A program made the translations under genes and the position numbers. From Bifidobacteriaceae bacterium UBA2724 (GTDB lineage: Bacteria > Actinomycetota > Actinomycetes > Actinomycetales > Bifidobacteriaceae), in the NCBI GenBank assembly GCA_002353815.1, contig DEKK01000009.1:35059-86807 (forward strand): a DNA stretch of 51,749 nt, read 5' to 3'. The notes under the pieces are model-generated. The model saw only the letters and a program-made list of their open reading frames with translations, made no database searches and was not told the origin of the DNA. Each line of letters starts with the position of its first letter. The stretch's first letter is position 1. Shown one piece after another: positions 17,696-25,040 of the stretch.

Positions 17696-18700
17696 ATGGC
17701 ATCCGAATCTGCTTCCGTGGACACCACGTCTGACAGGGGGCCGACGCCTGATTTCGACAAGTTCGTGCCGAAGCGCTCCTACACCCAGTGGCGCAAGCGC
17801 AAGGACCTCTTCATGAGAATCCTCATCTTCCTGTCGTTCGTCGTCGCCTTGATCCCGCTGATCTCGGTGCTGTGGACGTTGATCGCCAACGGCGTCGGCC
17901 GCCTCGATTGGTACTTCCTGACGCATAACATGAACCACATCAAGGGCGGCATGCCGGCCCAGGGCACCGACGACGAATACGGCGGCATCATGCACGCCAT
18001 GATCGGTACGCTCGAGATCACGCTCGGCGCCATGGCCATCTCGATCCCGATCGGCCTGTTCACCGCCGTCTACCTCGTCGAATACTCCTCGGGTGGAAGG
18101 CTCTATCACGCGATTTCGTTCTTCGTCGACATCATGAGCGGCATTCCATCCATCGTCGCCGGCCTGTTCTCGTTCTCGCTGTTCAGTGTCTTCGCCGGAC
18201 ACGGCGTGAGCACCGGTTTCGTCGGCTCCGTCGCACTGTCGGTGCTGATGATTCCGACGGTTGTGCGAAGCAGCCAGGAGATGCTCAAAATCGTTCCGCA
18301 GGATCTGCGCGAAGCCTCGTATGCACTGGGCGTCACAAAGTCCCGCACCATCACCAAGATTGTGCTCAGGACTTCGCTTTCCGGCATCGTGTCGGGCGTG
18401 CTGCTGGCCATCGCGCGAGTCATCGGTGAAACCGCACCACTGCTCATCACCGCCGGCTCCAACATCAAGACGAACGGCAACCTGTTCAGCGGCACGATGA
18501 TGTCGCTTCCTGTGTACATCAACTCCGAGTACGAGAAGCGAACGGTCAACTGTCGCGCCGACGTCGCCAACTGCGTCAGCACCATCCCGATGGAACGCGC
18601 CTGGGCTGCGGCTCTGGTGCTGATCATCATCGTGCTCGTGCTCAATCTGATTGGCCGTCTCGTGGCCAAGATCTTCGCCATTGACGAAAACCAGAAGTGA
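17696..18700 (+). CDS. pstA: Phosphate ABC transporter permease PstA
   Basis: The protein is 334 aa. It has six membrane helices, an IPSIVAGLFSFSLF segment paralogous to that of PstC, and an EAA-type loop (REASYALGVTKSRTI). ATG 17696 is preferred because AAGGAGGTGA lies about ten bases upstream; a GTG at 17690 overlapping the pstC stop is possible. It pairs with PstC in the membrane. The N-terminal ~40 residues are hydrophilic and cytoplasmic. Confidence 0.95.
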   Translation: MASESASVDTTSDRGPTPDFDKFVPKRSYTQWRKRKDLFMRILIFLSFVVALIPLISVLWTLIANGVGRLDWYFLTHNMNHIKGGMPAQGTDDEYGGIMHAMIGTLEITLGAMAISIPIGLFTAVYLVEYSSGGRLYHAISFFVDIMSGIPSIVAGLFSFSLFSVFAGHGVSTGFVGSVALSVLMIPTVVRSSQEMLKIVPQDLREASYALGVTKSRTITKIVLRTSLSGIVSGVLLAIARVIGETAPLLITAGSNIKTNGNLFSGTMMSLPVYINSEYEKRTVNCRADVANCVSTIPMERAWAAALVLIIIVLVLNLIGRLVAKIFAIDENQK

Positions 18701-18754
18701 CTCTGGAATGGTCACGGCAGCAAGCGATAAGTACAAGGAAAACAAGGAATAGAC

Positions 18755-19534
18755 ATGGGACAGCGAATCGATGTCAAGAACCTGAACGTCTATTACGGCA
18801 ACTTCCACGCCGTGCAGGACGTCAACATGGTGATTCCGGCAAACAAGGTCACGGCCTTCATCGGCCCCTCCGGTTGCGGCAAGTCCACCGTGCTTCGCAC
18901 GCTCAACCGCATGCACGAGATCACGCCGGGCGCCTATTGCACCGGTGAGGTGCTGCTCGAAGGCAAGAACCTCTATGACAAAGATACGGACCCCGTCGAG
19001 GTGCGCCGTAACGTCGGCATGGTGTTTCAACGTGCGAACCCGTTCCCGACGATGTCCATCCGCGAGAACGTGCTCGCCGGTGTGACCCTCAACAACCGCA
19101 AGATCAGCAAGTCCGACGCGGATGACCTGGTCGAGTGGGCCCTGCGCGGCGCCAACCTGTGGAAGGAAGTCAAGGACCGTCTTGACAATCCGGGCATCGG
19201 CCTCTCCGGTGGCCAGCAGCAGCGACTCTGCATCGCCCGCGCCGTGGCCGTGCACCCGCAGGTGCTGCTCATGGACGAGCCCTGCTCCGCCCTCGACCCG
19301 ATTTCGACGCTGGCCGTCGAGGATCTGATCAACGAGCTGAAGAAGGACTACACGATCGTCATCGTGACCCACAACATGCAGCAGGCTGCACGTTGCTCGG
19401 ATTACACCGGCTTCTTCAATCTCGAGGCCATCGGCAAGCCTGGTCACCTCGTCGAGCTCGATGAGACCAGCACGATCTTCCAGCACCCGAAGAATCCGAA
19501 AACCGAGGAATACATCTCCGGTCGTTTCGGCTGA
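18755..19534 (+). CDS. pstB: Phosphate ABC transporter ATP-binding protein PstB
   Basis: The protein is 259 aa, the usual PstB length. Walker A is GPSGCGKST (37-45), the ABC signature LSGGQQQ starts at residue 150, and Walker B VLLMDEP contains Asp174 and Glu175, followed by CSALDPIST. The H-loop His is in VIVTHNMQQA. It powers phosphate import through PstC/PstA. AAGGAATAGAC precedes ATG 18755. The family normally ends the operon with phoU; here the operon ends with pstB and a terminator. Confidence 0.97.
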   Translation: MGQRIDVKNLNVYYGNFHAVQDVNMVIPANKVTAFIGPSGCGKSTVLRTLNRMHEITPGAYCTGEVLLEGKNLYDKDTDPVEVRRNVGMVFQRANPFPTMSIRENVLAGVTLNNRKISKSDADDLVEWALRGANLWKEVKDRLDNPGIGLSGGQQQRLCIARAVAVHPQVLLMDEPCSALDPISTLAVEDLINELKKDYTIVIVTHNMQQAARCSDYTGFFNLEAIGKPGHLVELDETSTIFQHPKNPKTEEYISGRFG

Positions 19535-19540
19535 TCGAAC

Positions 19541-19614
19541 CCTGCGGAATGCCGCAGGATGCCTGTCGGAAGGTCCGTCTCCCGCGCCCCGTGCGCCGCG
19601 GAGGCGGGCCTTCC
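19541..19614 (+). terminator. Tandem terminator hairpins after pstB
   Basis: A 7-bp stem (19541-19547 with 19552-19558) lies seven bases after the stop. A longer 15-bp stem (19568-19582 with 19600-19614, two G-U pairs) follows, with a TT-rich tail. Together they should end pstSCAB transcription. Confidence 0.6.
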
Positions 19615-19801
19615 GCCGTTCTATGGCGCGGGTGACGGATTGGGGGCGCGGGCAGAGGTTTGCAACACGGGTCACGGCGGGTGCAGGGGAGTTGAGTTTG
19701 AGGCAGGGGAGCGGGAGAAGGGACTGCGGTAGCGGAACAATCGCAATGCATCGTCGAATGATGCACAGTCGCAAAGGGCACCGTCGCATCAGTGCACAGT
19801 C

Positions 19802-19833
19802 ACGCCACTGCACAGCCACGCCACTGCACAGCC
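19802..19833. repeat. 16-base tandem repeat, two exact copies
   Basis: Copies at 19802-19817 and 19818-19833 are identical (ACGCCACTGCACAGCC). A degenerate third unit lies just upstream at 19786-19801, and related TGCACAGTC words occur near 19762. It is noncoding, between convergent transcription units. Confidence 0.75.
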
Positions 19834-19845
19834 ATATCAATGTAA

Positions 19846-19880
19846 ATGGGGGGCGCATCACGTCCGCGATGCGCCCCCAT
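19846..19880 (-). terminator. Intrinsic terminator of the rpfB-like gene
   Basis: Strong GC stem with arms 19846-19859 and 19868-19880 and an 8-base loop. Read on the minus strand it follows the stop at 19912 and is followed by an AT-rich stretch beginning TTTAC. Confidence 0.7.
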
Positions 19881-19911
19881 CATGCAGGCCGGCTCTTGCG
19901 AGCCGTTTCTG

Positions 19912-20961
19912 TCAGTACCAGCCTTGGCTGATCCACGTCTTGTACGCGCCGGTGATGCTTCCGTAACGGCTATTGCAGTATCCGATGAACCACTTGATCT
20001 GCGTCTGGTAGTTCGTGCGCCAGTCGTCGCCGGCCGAAGCCATCTTGCTGCCGGGAAGCGCCTGCGGCAGACCGTACGCGCCGGAGGATGCGTTCGTCGC
20101 ATCCACGCGCCAGCCCGATTCATGCGAGATGATGTAGGCGAGGGCGGTGTAGTCATCCTCGGTGTAGCCGTTGGCGATGAGGTAATCGTGCGCCCACTGC
20201 TGCATGTCGCCCACCGGGGTGGTGACACCGAGCGACGGCGAACTCGAGGATGAGCTTGCCGTCGTGCTTGTCCTCGAGGACTTGGACGAACCCGTGCCCA
20301 CGCGAACGACACGTTCCTGCGGTTCCGTCTTGACATACGAGCTCAGGGTGTTCTTTGACACCACCGTATCGCCGGACTTCTCGACGATGCTCACGGTCTC
20401 CATGACGCCCTTGGAACCTTCGGAATCAACGACCTCGGTGCCTTTGGGCAGAGACGGATCCTCTTTGGTGACGGTGTTGAAATCGATGTCGGAATCCTCG
20501 GTCACGGTTTCGGAGTCGGCGCTTGTGATCGTGACCACCGTGGATTCGGAGACGGGCTCGTCAAGGCCAGGAGACACCACATCGTTCTTGTTCAGTGTGA
20601 TGTTGCCCATCTCGAGCACGGAGCGCACGTCGGTGAAACCGACATCCGACAGCACGATCTTCTCCTGGCCGTCGATGACGACCTTGATATACGAGGTGGC
20701 GTCGGTCGCGCCATTCTCGTGGCGTTCGATCGCCTGTCGCACGTTGTCGCGGGATGCTTCGCCGGTGATGTCGTTGACGGAGTACACGCCCGCGCCTGCG
20801 TCCAGCAAAGTGGGGGTGGAGGCGTAACCGCTGATGTCTGCTGAGGCGCCCATCGCAAGTACAACCACTGCTGCCACGGCCGAAACGCCTGCAATTTTCC
20901 ATTGACGTGGGGTCAGGCGTTTGAAATAGGCCTGCTTTGGTTGGCGATGACTAGTCGACAT
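19912..20961 (-). CDS. RpfB-like cell-wall hydrolase (DUF348-G5-lysozyme-like)
   Basis: The protein is 349 aa from ATG 20961. An N-terminal membrane helix or signal anchor lies at about residues 23-43. A DUF348-type domain with IKVVIDGQEKIV follows at about 90-150, then a G5 domain ending in QERVVRVG (about 160-222). After a Ser/Thr linker, the C-terminal ~95 residues are a lysozyme-like transglycosylase/APF-type domain with catalytic Glu281 in ISHESGW, then SGAYGLPQALPGSKMAS. Resuscitation-promoting factors of this form cleave peptidoglycan glycan strands. It is monocistronic with its own terminator. Upstream in-frame codons to 21045 do not look like a signal peptide. Confidence 0.88.
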   Translation of the reverse strand: MSTSHRQPKQAYFKRLTPRQWKIAGVSAVAAVVVLAMGASADISGYASTPTLLDAGAGVYSVNDITGEASRDNVRQAIERHENGATDATSYIKVVIDGQEKIVLSDVGFTDVRSVLEMGNITLNKNDVVSPGLDEPVSESTVVTITSADSETVTEDSDIDFNTVTKEDPSLPKGTEVVDSEGSKGVMETVSIVEKSGDTVVSKNTLSSYVKTEPQERVVRVGTGSSKSSRTSTTASSSSSSPSLGVTTPVGDMQQWAHDYLIANGYTEDDYTALAYIISHESGWRVDATNASSGAYGLPQALPGSKMASAGDDWRTNYQTQIKWFIGYCNSRYGSITGAYKTWISQGWY

Positions 20962-21208
20962 AAGATAAAAAGCTCCATTCCTTGTGCCCTGCATCGTGGC
21001 AAAGCGCAGAGGTATGTGGTTGTTGTTTCGCAGGCGGCGCAGCATGCCGCTCGGCGAATTTTGTTCCCTCGTTCTATCTTCCCGTAATTTTAGGCGGTGA
21101 GCTTGACGAATGCAAAATATCTGTGATGATGGGGCCGAAATGCGCGTGTTGTTGCGGCTTGTGCATCCTTGGCATGGTCATGGAAGATGCCGGTGGCGAG
21201 GCAGGTGG

Positions 21209-21232
21209 CAGGTATAAGTACAGGTATAAGTA
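21209..21232. repeat. 12-base tandem repeat CAGGTATAAGTA x2
   Basis: Two exact adjacent copies lie about 250 bases upstream of the rpfB-like start. They are AT-rich against a GC-rich background, so they could be a regulator-binding or promoter element. Read on the minus strand each unit contains TTATAC. Confidence 0.6.
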
Positions 21233-21355
21233 ACAAACATGAAAAGCCGCTACGAACCGCGGCATGGAACGACGGCATGCCTGGGGGCCGGCATCCGGGT
21301 TCGGAAAGGTGTGCCTGGCAGCGCTGAGAGGCGTCGGATAGCGTCGGTAAGCGCC

Positions 21356-21418
21356 CGACAGTGCTCGACTGCGCCTGACAGCGCCGGATGGCGCCCGGCG
21401 GTGCAGTCGGCACTGTCG
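21356..21418 (-). terminator. Long inverted repeat downstream of thioredoxin
   Basis: Arms 21356-21371 and 21404-21418 pair over 15 bases with one bulge, around a GC-rich 32-base insert that can itself fold. It lies 48 bases after the trx stop on the minus strand. Terminator function is inferred; there is no T tract. Confidence 0.4.
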
Positions 21419-21465
21419 CAGCTAGATGCAAGCGCAGCCGGGCCGGCTACTCAGCCTGCCTGTGG

Positions 21466-21840
21466 CTACTCGGCTTTTTCGGAATCGCCGGCGTCGGATT
21501 CCTTGTCAGGATTATCGACGTCCAGGGTGACGGCCTGTGAGATGAGGTCTTCGAGCTGTGCGCTGTCCAGGGCTCCCTGGCCGAAATACACGAGCTTCTG
21601 CTTTTTGAAGATGGCCAGTGTCGGAATGGCGCGGATGCCGGCCTGCTGGGCAATCTGCTGCTGCTCGTCGACATCCACCTTGCCGAAGTAGATGTCGGAG
21701 TGCTTCTCCGATGCCTCTTCGAAAACCGGGCCGAAGGCGCGGCACGGCGGGCACCATGTCGCCCAGAAGTCGATCAGCACGATGTCGTTCGACGACACGA
21801 CCGAATTGAGGTTCTCTGCGGTGATCACATGCGTTGCCAT
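21466..21840 (-). CDS. trxA: Thioredoxin
   Basis: The protein is 124 aa with the thioredoxin fold. FWATWCPPCRAF carries the redox pair Cys30 and Cys33, and the cis-Pro lies in IRAIPTLAIF. The active site is WCPPC rather than the classical WCGPC, which tends to alter redox potential. A C-terminal acidic tail (DNPDKESDAGDSEKAE) extends beyond the fold. ATG 21840 has AGGAG at good spacing, so I prefer it to a start at 21906. It is divergent from the DUF4916 gene, with 220 bases between starts. No thioredoxin reductase is nearby. Confidence 0.93.
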   Translation of the reverse strand: MATHVITAENLNSVVSSNDIVLIDFWATWCPPCRAFGPVFEEASEKHSDIYFGKVDVDEQQQIAQQAGIRAIPTLAIFKKQKLVYFGQGALDSAQLEDLISQAVTLDVDNPDKESDAGDSEKAE

Positions 21841-22060
21841 GGGTGCTCCTTTTGTATTCGGCGGTTCTGGGCCCGCAACGCGTCCGTCTCGCGGACGGTT
21901 TTCCATTACGTTGCGTCAACTATCCCAAAGTTCGCAGACAAAGTCCATGGGATTACGCTCACAGCGAAGTCTGCCTTGGCGATTGCGAAGAGTCCGTGAA
22001 ACCTCCGCGCATGTGGAAGGCTGCGTCGCCCCTTCCACGACGCTCAGCGATAATGGAGAC

Positions 22061-22681
22061 ATGGCAGTTTTGAATGATGAAGTGCCGGACGATGATGATT
22101 TCGACGTCGGTCGCAAGCGCGGCGAATTCGATCACATCACTCCGGATGACGTGGTGAACGACGGCAACCCGCCGGGATGGCTTTCCGAAGCGGAACTTTC
22201 CCAGATGCGCGCGAAGGTGCCGATGCCCTATGTGATGGTCGTTCCGGTGCGCACCGACGACCAGGGCGCCGTCACGCAGGTGGGAACGCTGCTTGCCGCC
22301 AGCGACGACGGCTCGGTCAACCGCACGATTGTCGCCGGGCGCGTGCTGTATCACGAGACGATCCGCGAGGCCATCGCCCGCTCTGTGGCGCACGACCTGG
22401 GCGACCTGGCCCTGCCGGTGATCCCTCCCAGCGTCGTGCCCTTCATGGTCGCCGAATTCTTCCCCACCCCCGGGGTATCGGATTACTACGATCCGCGCCA
22501 GCATGCCATCGCGCTGTGCTATGTCATCGACATGGCGGGCGATTGCAAGCCGCAGGACGAGACGTTGGACATCGAATGGGCGGAGCCCAATCGCGTGCTG
22601 CGCCCCGATTTCTGCGAACAGGTGCCGAACGGCTGCGGCAAGATCATCCGCGCCGGGCTCGTCTGGGCCGGCGCCATCTGA
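22061..22681 (+). CDS. DUF4916 (Nudix-like) protein
   Basis: The protein is 206 aa. After a short acidic N-terminus come WLSEAELSQMRAKVPMPYV and VGTLLAA, then GRVLYHETIREAIARSVAHD, where a Nudix helix would lie. VAEFFPTPG and DPRQHAIALCYVI follow, a pattern I recognise from actinobacterial DUF4916 proteins. The full Nudix box (GX5EX7REUXEE) is absent, so hydrolase activity is uncertain. ATG 22061 follows GGAGAC. It is transcribed alone, and no function is established for the family. Confidence 0.8.
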   Translation: MAVLNDEVPDDDDFDVGRKRGEFDHITPDDVVNDGNPPGWLSEAELSQMRAKVPMPYVMVVPVRTDDQGAVTQVGTLLAASDDGSVNRTIVAGRVLYHETIREAIARSVAHDLGDLALPVIPPSVVPFMVAEFFPTPGVSDYYDPRQHAIALCYVIDMAGDCKPQDETLDIEWAEPNRVLRPDFCEQVPNGCGKIIRAGLVWAGAI

Positions 22682-22988
22682 GTCCTCCGCCCCGGGGCTC
22701 CGCCATCCAGGGGCCTCCGCCCGTTCCATCAGGCATGGGACGGGGCGTGGGACGGGAGCGGACCGCCCGGCGGTGGCATACCTCTACGCCACGGCCAGAG
22801 GGCATGCGGCGGTCTCGAAGGCCGCGCCTGATAATGGCCGCGCCTGGCGGAATGACCGCGCCTCGCGATGCCCTGACGCAAGGCGTTGCAACTGCCTGCC
22901 GCTGGTGGGATACCCCGCGGTGCGGGGCCATGCTCCATGCATCTCGATAAAGTAAAGCTAGTTGATTGTGCCGAGAGGAGCTTGAGGA
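22682..22988. other. Noncoding GC-rich stretch upstream of the hydrolase-NudC gene
   Basis: These 307 bases contain short GC-rich runs that can fold locally. They presumably hold the promoter of the downstream operon, in the more AT-rich 22945-22975 part. No gene or RNA is recognisable. Confidence 0.5.
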
Positions 22989-25040
22989 ATGCGCATCGCA
23001 ACGACCTCATATTGTGAAGGAACCGGACTGCCGATTGTTTTGCTTCATGCCTTCCCGATCGACCACCGCGTATGGGACAACTGCGCGCGTTCCCTGATTG
23101 AGCAGGCGCAGGACCAGGGGTTCGAGCCGTTCCCCGTGTATGCTCCTGACATGCCGGGCGCTGGTTCCAGCCCCGTGCCGACCGCAGAGGACACCGGCGC
23201 CGTCGCTTCGGACGGTTCGTACACGCAGGCGATGGATCGCATGGCGGAGGCCATCGTGGACCAGGTGCTCCGCGCCAACGGGCACAAGCGCGCCGTGTTC
23301 GCCGGCATCTCGATGGGCGCGTATCTCGCGCTCGCCATCCACCGGCTTTACCCCGACGTGGTGGCCGGCCTCATCATCGTGGATTCGAAGTCCGCCAACG
23401 ACGACCCCCGGTCCCGTGCGAACCGCATCCGCATCGCGCACGAATGCCTCGAGAACCACACCGTGCAGCCGGTCATGCATTTCGCCCAGCCGCACGACGG
23501 CGATTCCGAGTTCAAGAAATCCGACCTGTTTATCTCGACGTTCACGCAGTGGATCAACGAGCAGACCCCGGCGGGCGTCGCATGGCGCCAGCTCATGGCG
23601 GCCGGCCGCCGCGACGAAACCGACCAGCTCGCCGCGATCACCGTTCCCGCGGGCCTTGTGTCGGGTGACCGCGATCCGTCGAGCAACCCCGAGATGATGA
23701 AGACGCTGGTGCCGCTTTTCGCCAACACCACGGTCGATTTCACCGTCATCGAGGATTCCGGGCACTTCAGCTCCTATGAGAAGCCCCGCGAGGTCGCGGC
23801 CGCGCTTCTCGCCACCTACCGCAAGGCCTGCGACGCGCAGCTGCGCGAGAACCCACAGGGCGCCGATGTGGATGCCGCCGTCGCGCCGTTCGCATCGGAT
23901 TCCGACAAGGGTTCCGAGGCGGACGGGAGCGCCTCGGGTTCCGAGGACGCCGCGCAAGCGTCCGCGTCCGCTCCGAAATCCACGGCGCCGTCGATGCTGT
24001 TCTCGCCGCTGACGATGATGCAGCAGCTGCGCTACCTTCCGCTGGCGCAGGACGTCGTGGACGACCGCACCTACGACCGTGAGCGCGACGGGTTCATGGA
24101 TGAGATTCTTTCCGATCCGGCCACCGAGGTGTTCCTCGTGTCGCACGGGCTCGTGGCGGTGCCCAAGCGCTCCGTGCGGCTGCGTTTGGCGATGTTGCCG
24201 GCCGAATACGTGCGCGGATCGCTGTCGAACGAGTCCGTGGCGATCTTCATGGGTTCGCACACCGTCGCCGGGGCCACGCACAACTACGTGGCCGTCGACA
24301 TCTCGCGCGCCATGAACTCCGTGCCCAACGCCGCCCATGTGAGCGCCGACAACGATTTCGGTGATTTCGATCTCGACCAGCCGCAGGCCCAGGACGACGG
24401 CCTGTTCGCACAGCGCGCGACGGTCCGCTTCGACTGGTGCGACCTGCGCGATTTCGCTCCCAACGCCCCGGCGCTCGACGCAGGGCTCGCGGTGCGCGCC
24501 GTGAGCGTCGCCGCATGGCACGCAAGCCAGCGTTTCTGCCCGTGCTGCGGCAGCCCCGTCGAGTCAGCCAGCGCCGGCTGGGCCCAGCGCTGCACGAATC
24601 CGGCGGATGGGCGTATGCTATTCCCTCGTGTGGAACCGGCGGTGATCACCATGATCGTGGACTCGCATGACAGGCTGCTCATGCAGCACAACGTGCGGTT
24701 CCCCGACACCATGTATTCCGTGTGCGCGGGCTTCGTCGAGTCGGGCGAAAACCTCGAGCATGCCGTGCGTCGCGAATGCATGGAGGAAGTCGGCATCGAG
24801 GTGGGCGAGATGCGGTATCTCGGCTCGCAGCCGTGGCCGTTCCCCGCCTCGCTGATGGTCGGATTCGTGGGACAGGCCGTCAACACGGATTTCCACATCG
24901 ACAAAGTGGAGGTCGCGGACGCCAAGTGGCTGACCCGCGATGAACTGACCAGCGCGATTGCGCGCGATGAGTTGATGCTGCCCGGCAAGGCGGCCATCGC
25001 GCGGTACATGATTTCCCAGTGGTACGGCAAGGAGTTGTGA
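22989..25040 (+). CDS. Fusion of alpha/beta hydrolase and NudC-type NAD(H) pyrophosphatase
   Basis: The protein is 683 aa. Residues 1-280 are an alpha/beta hydrolase: oxyanion segment LLHAFP, nucleophile elbow GISMGA (Ser108), an acid in SGDRD (about 227) and His259 in SGHF. Residues about 285-335 are an Ala/Ser/Asp linker. Residues 340-683 match NudC: a zinc-ribbon region with CPCC (517-520) and Cys535, a complete Nudix box from Gly581 (REC-MEE at 595-600) and the diagnostic SQPWPFPAS (613-621). The fourth zinc-ligand position reads CTNP, so the usual final Cys is missing. NudC hydrolyses NADH and removes NAD caps from RNA. The hydrolase substrate is unknown. The stop overlaps the next start (TGATG). 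Confidence 0.9.
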   Translation: MRIATTSYCEGTGLPIVLLHAFPIDHRVWDNCARSLIEQAQDQGFEPFPVYAPDMPGAGSSPVPTAEDTGAVASDGSYTQAMDRMAEAIVDQVLRANGHKRAVFAGISMGAYLALAIHRLYPDVVAGLIIVDSKSANDDPRSRANRIRIAHECLENHTVQPVMHFAQPHDGDSEFKKSDLFISTFTQWINEQTPAGVAWRQLMAAGRRDETDQLAAITVPAGLVSGDRDPSSNPEMMKTLVPLFANTTVDFTVIEDSGHFSSYEKPREVAAALLATYRKACDAQLRENPQGADVDAAVAPFASDSDKGSEADGSASGSEDAAQASASAPKSTAPSMLFSPLTMMQQLRYLPLAQDVVDDRTYDRERDGFMDEILSDPATEVFLVSHGLVAVPKRSVRLRLAMLPAEYVRGSLSNESVAIFMGSHTVAGATHNYVAVDISRAMNSVPNAAHVSADNDFGDFDLDQPQAQDDGLFAQRATVRFDWCDLRDFAPNAPALDAGLAVRAVSVAAWHASQRFCPCCGSPVESASAGWAQRCTNPADGRMLFPRVEPAVITMIVDSHDRLLMQHNVRFPDTMYSVCAGFVESGENLEHAVRRECMEEVGIEVGEMRYLGSQPWPFPASLMVGFVGQAVNTDFHIDKVEVADAKWLTRDELTSAIARDELMLPGKAAIARYMISQWYGKEL

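Larger units (their letters stand above)
19535..19911. other. Intergenic region after pstB
   Basis: These 377 bases hold two hairpins that probably end the pst operon, a 16-base tandem repeat at 19802-19833 and the terminator of the opposing rpfB-like gene. I see no gene; in particular there is no phoU. Confidence 0.65.
20962..21465. other. Intergenic region between rpfB-like and thioredoxin genes
   Basis: These 504 bases contain the rpfB-like promoter side, a 12-base tandem repeat at 21209-21232, and a GC-rich stretch with a long inverted repeat downstream of trx. No gene is supported. Confidence 0.6.

Noticed and set aside
17162..19861. Long open frame antisense to pstC, pstA and pstB
   Set aside because: It mirrors three well-supported genes. 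It arises from the high-GC third-position bias and has no recognisable domain.
21209..21232. Replication iterons
   Set aside because: There are only two copies, with no rep gene, dnaA boxes or AT-rich unwinding region nearby.
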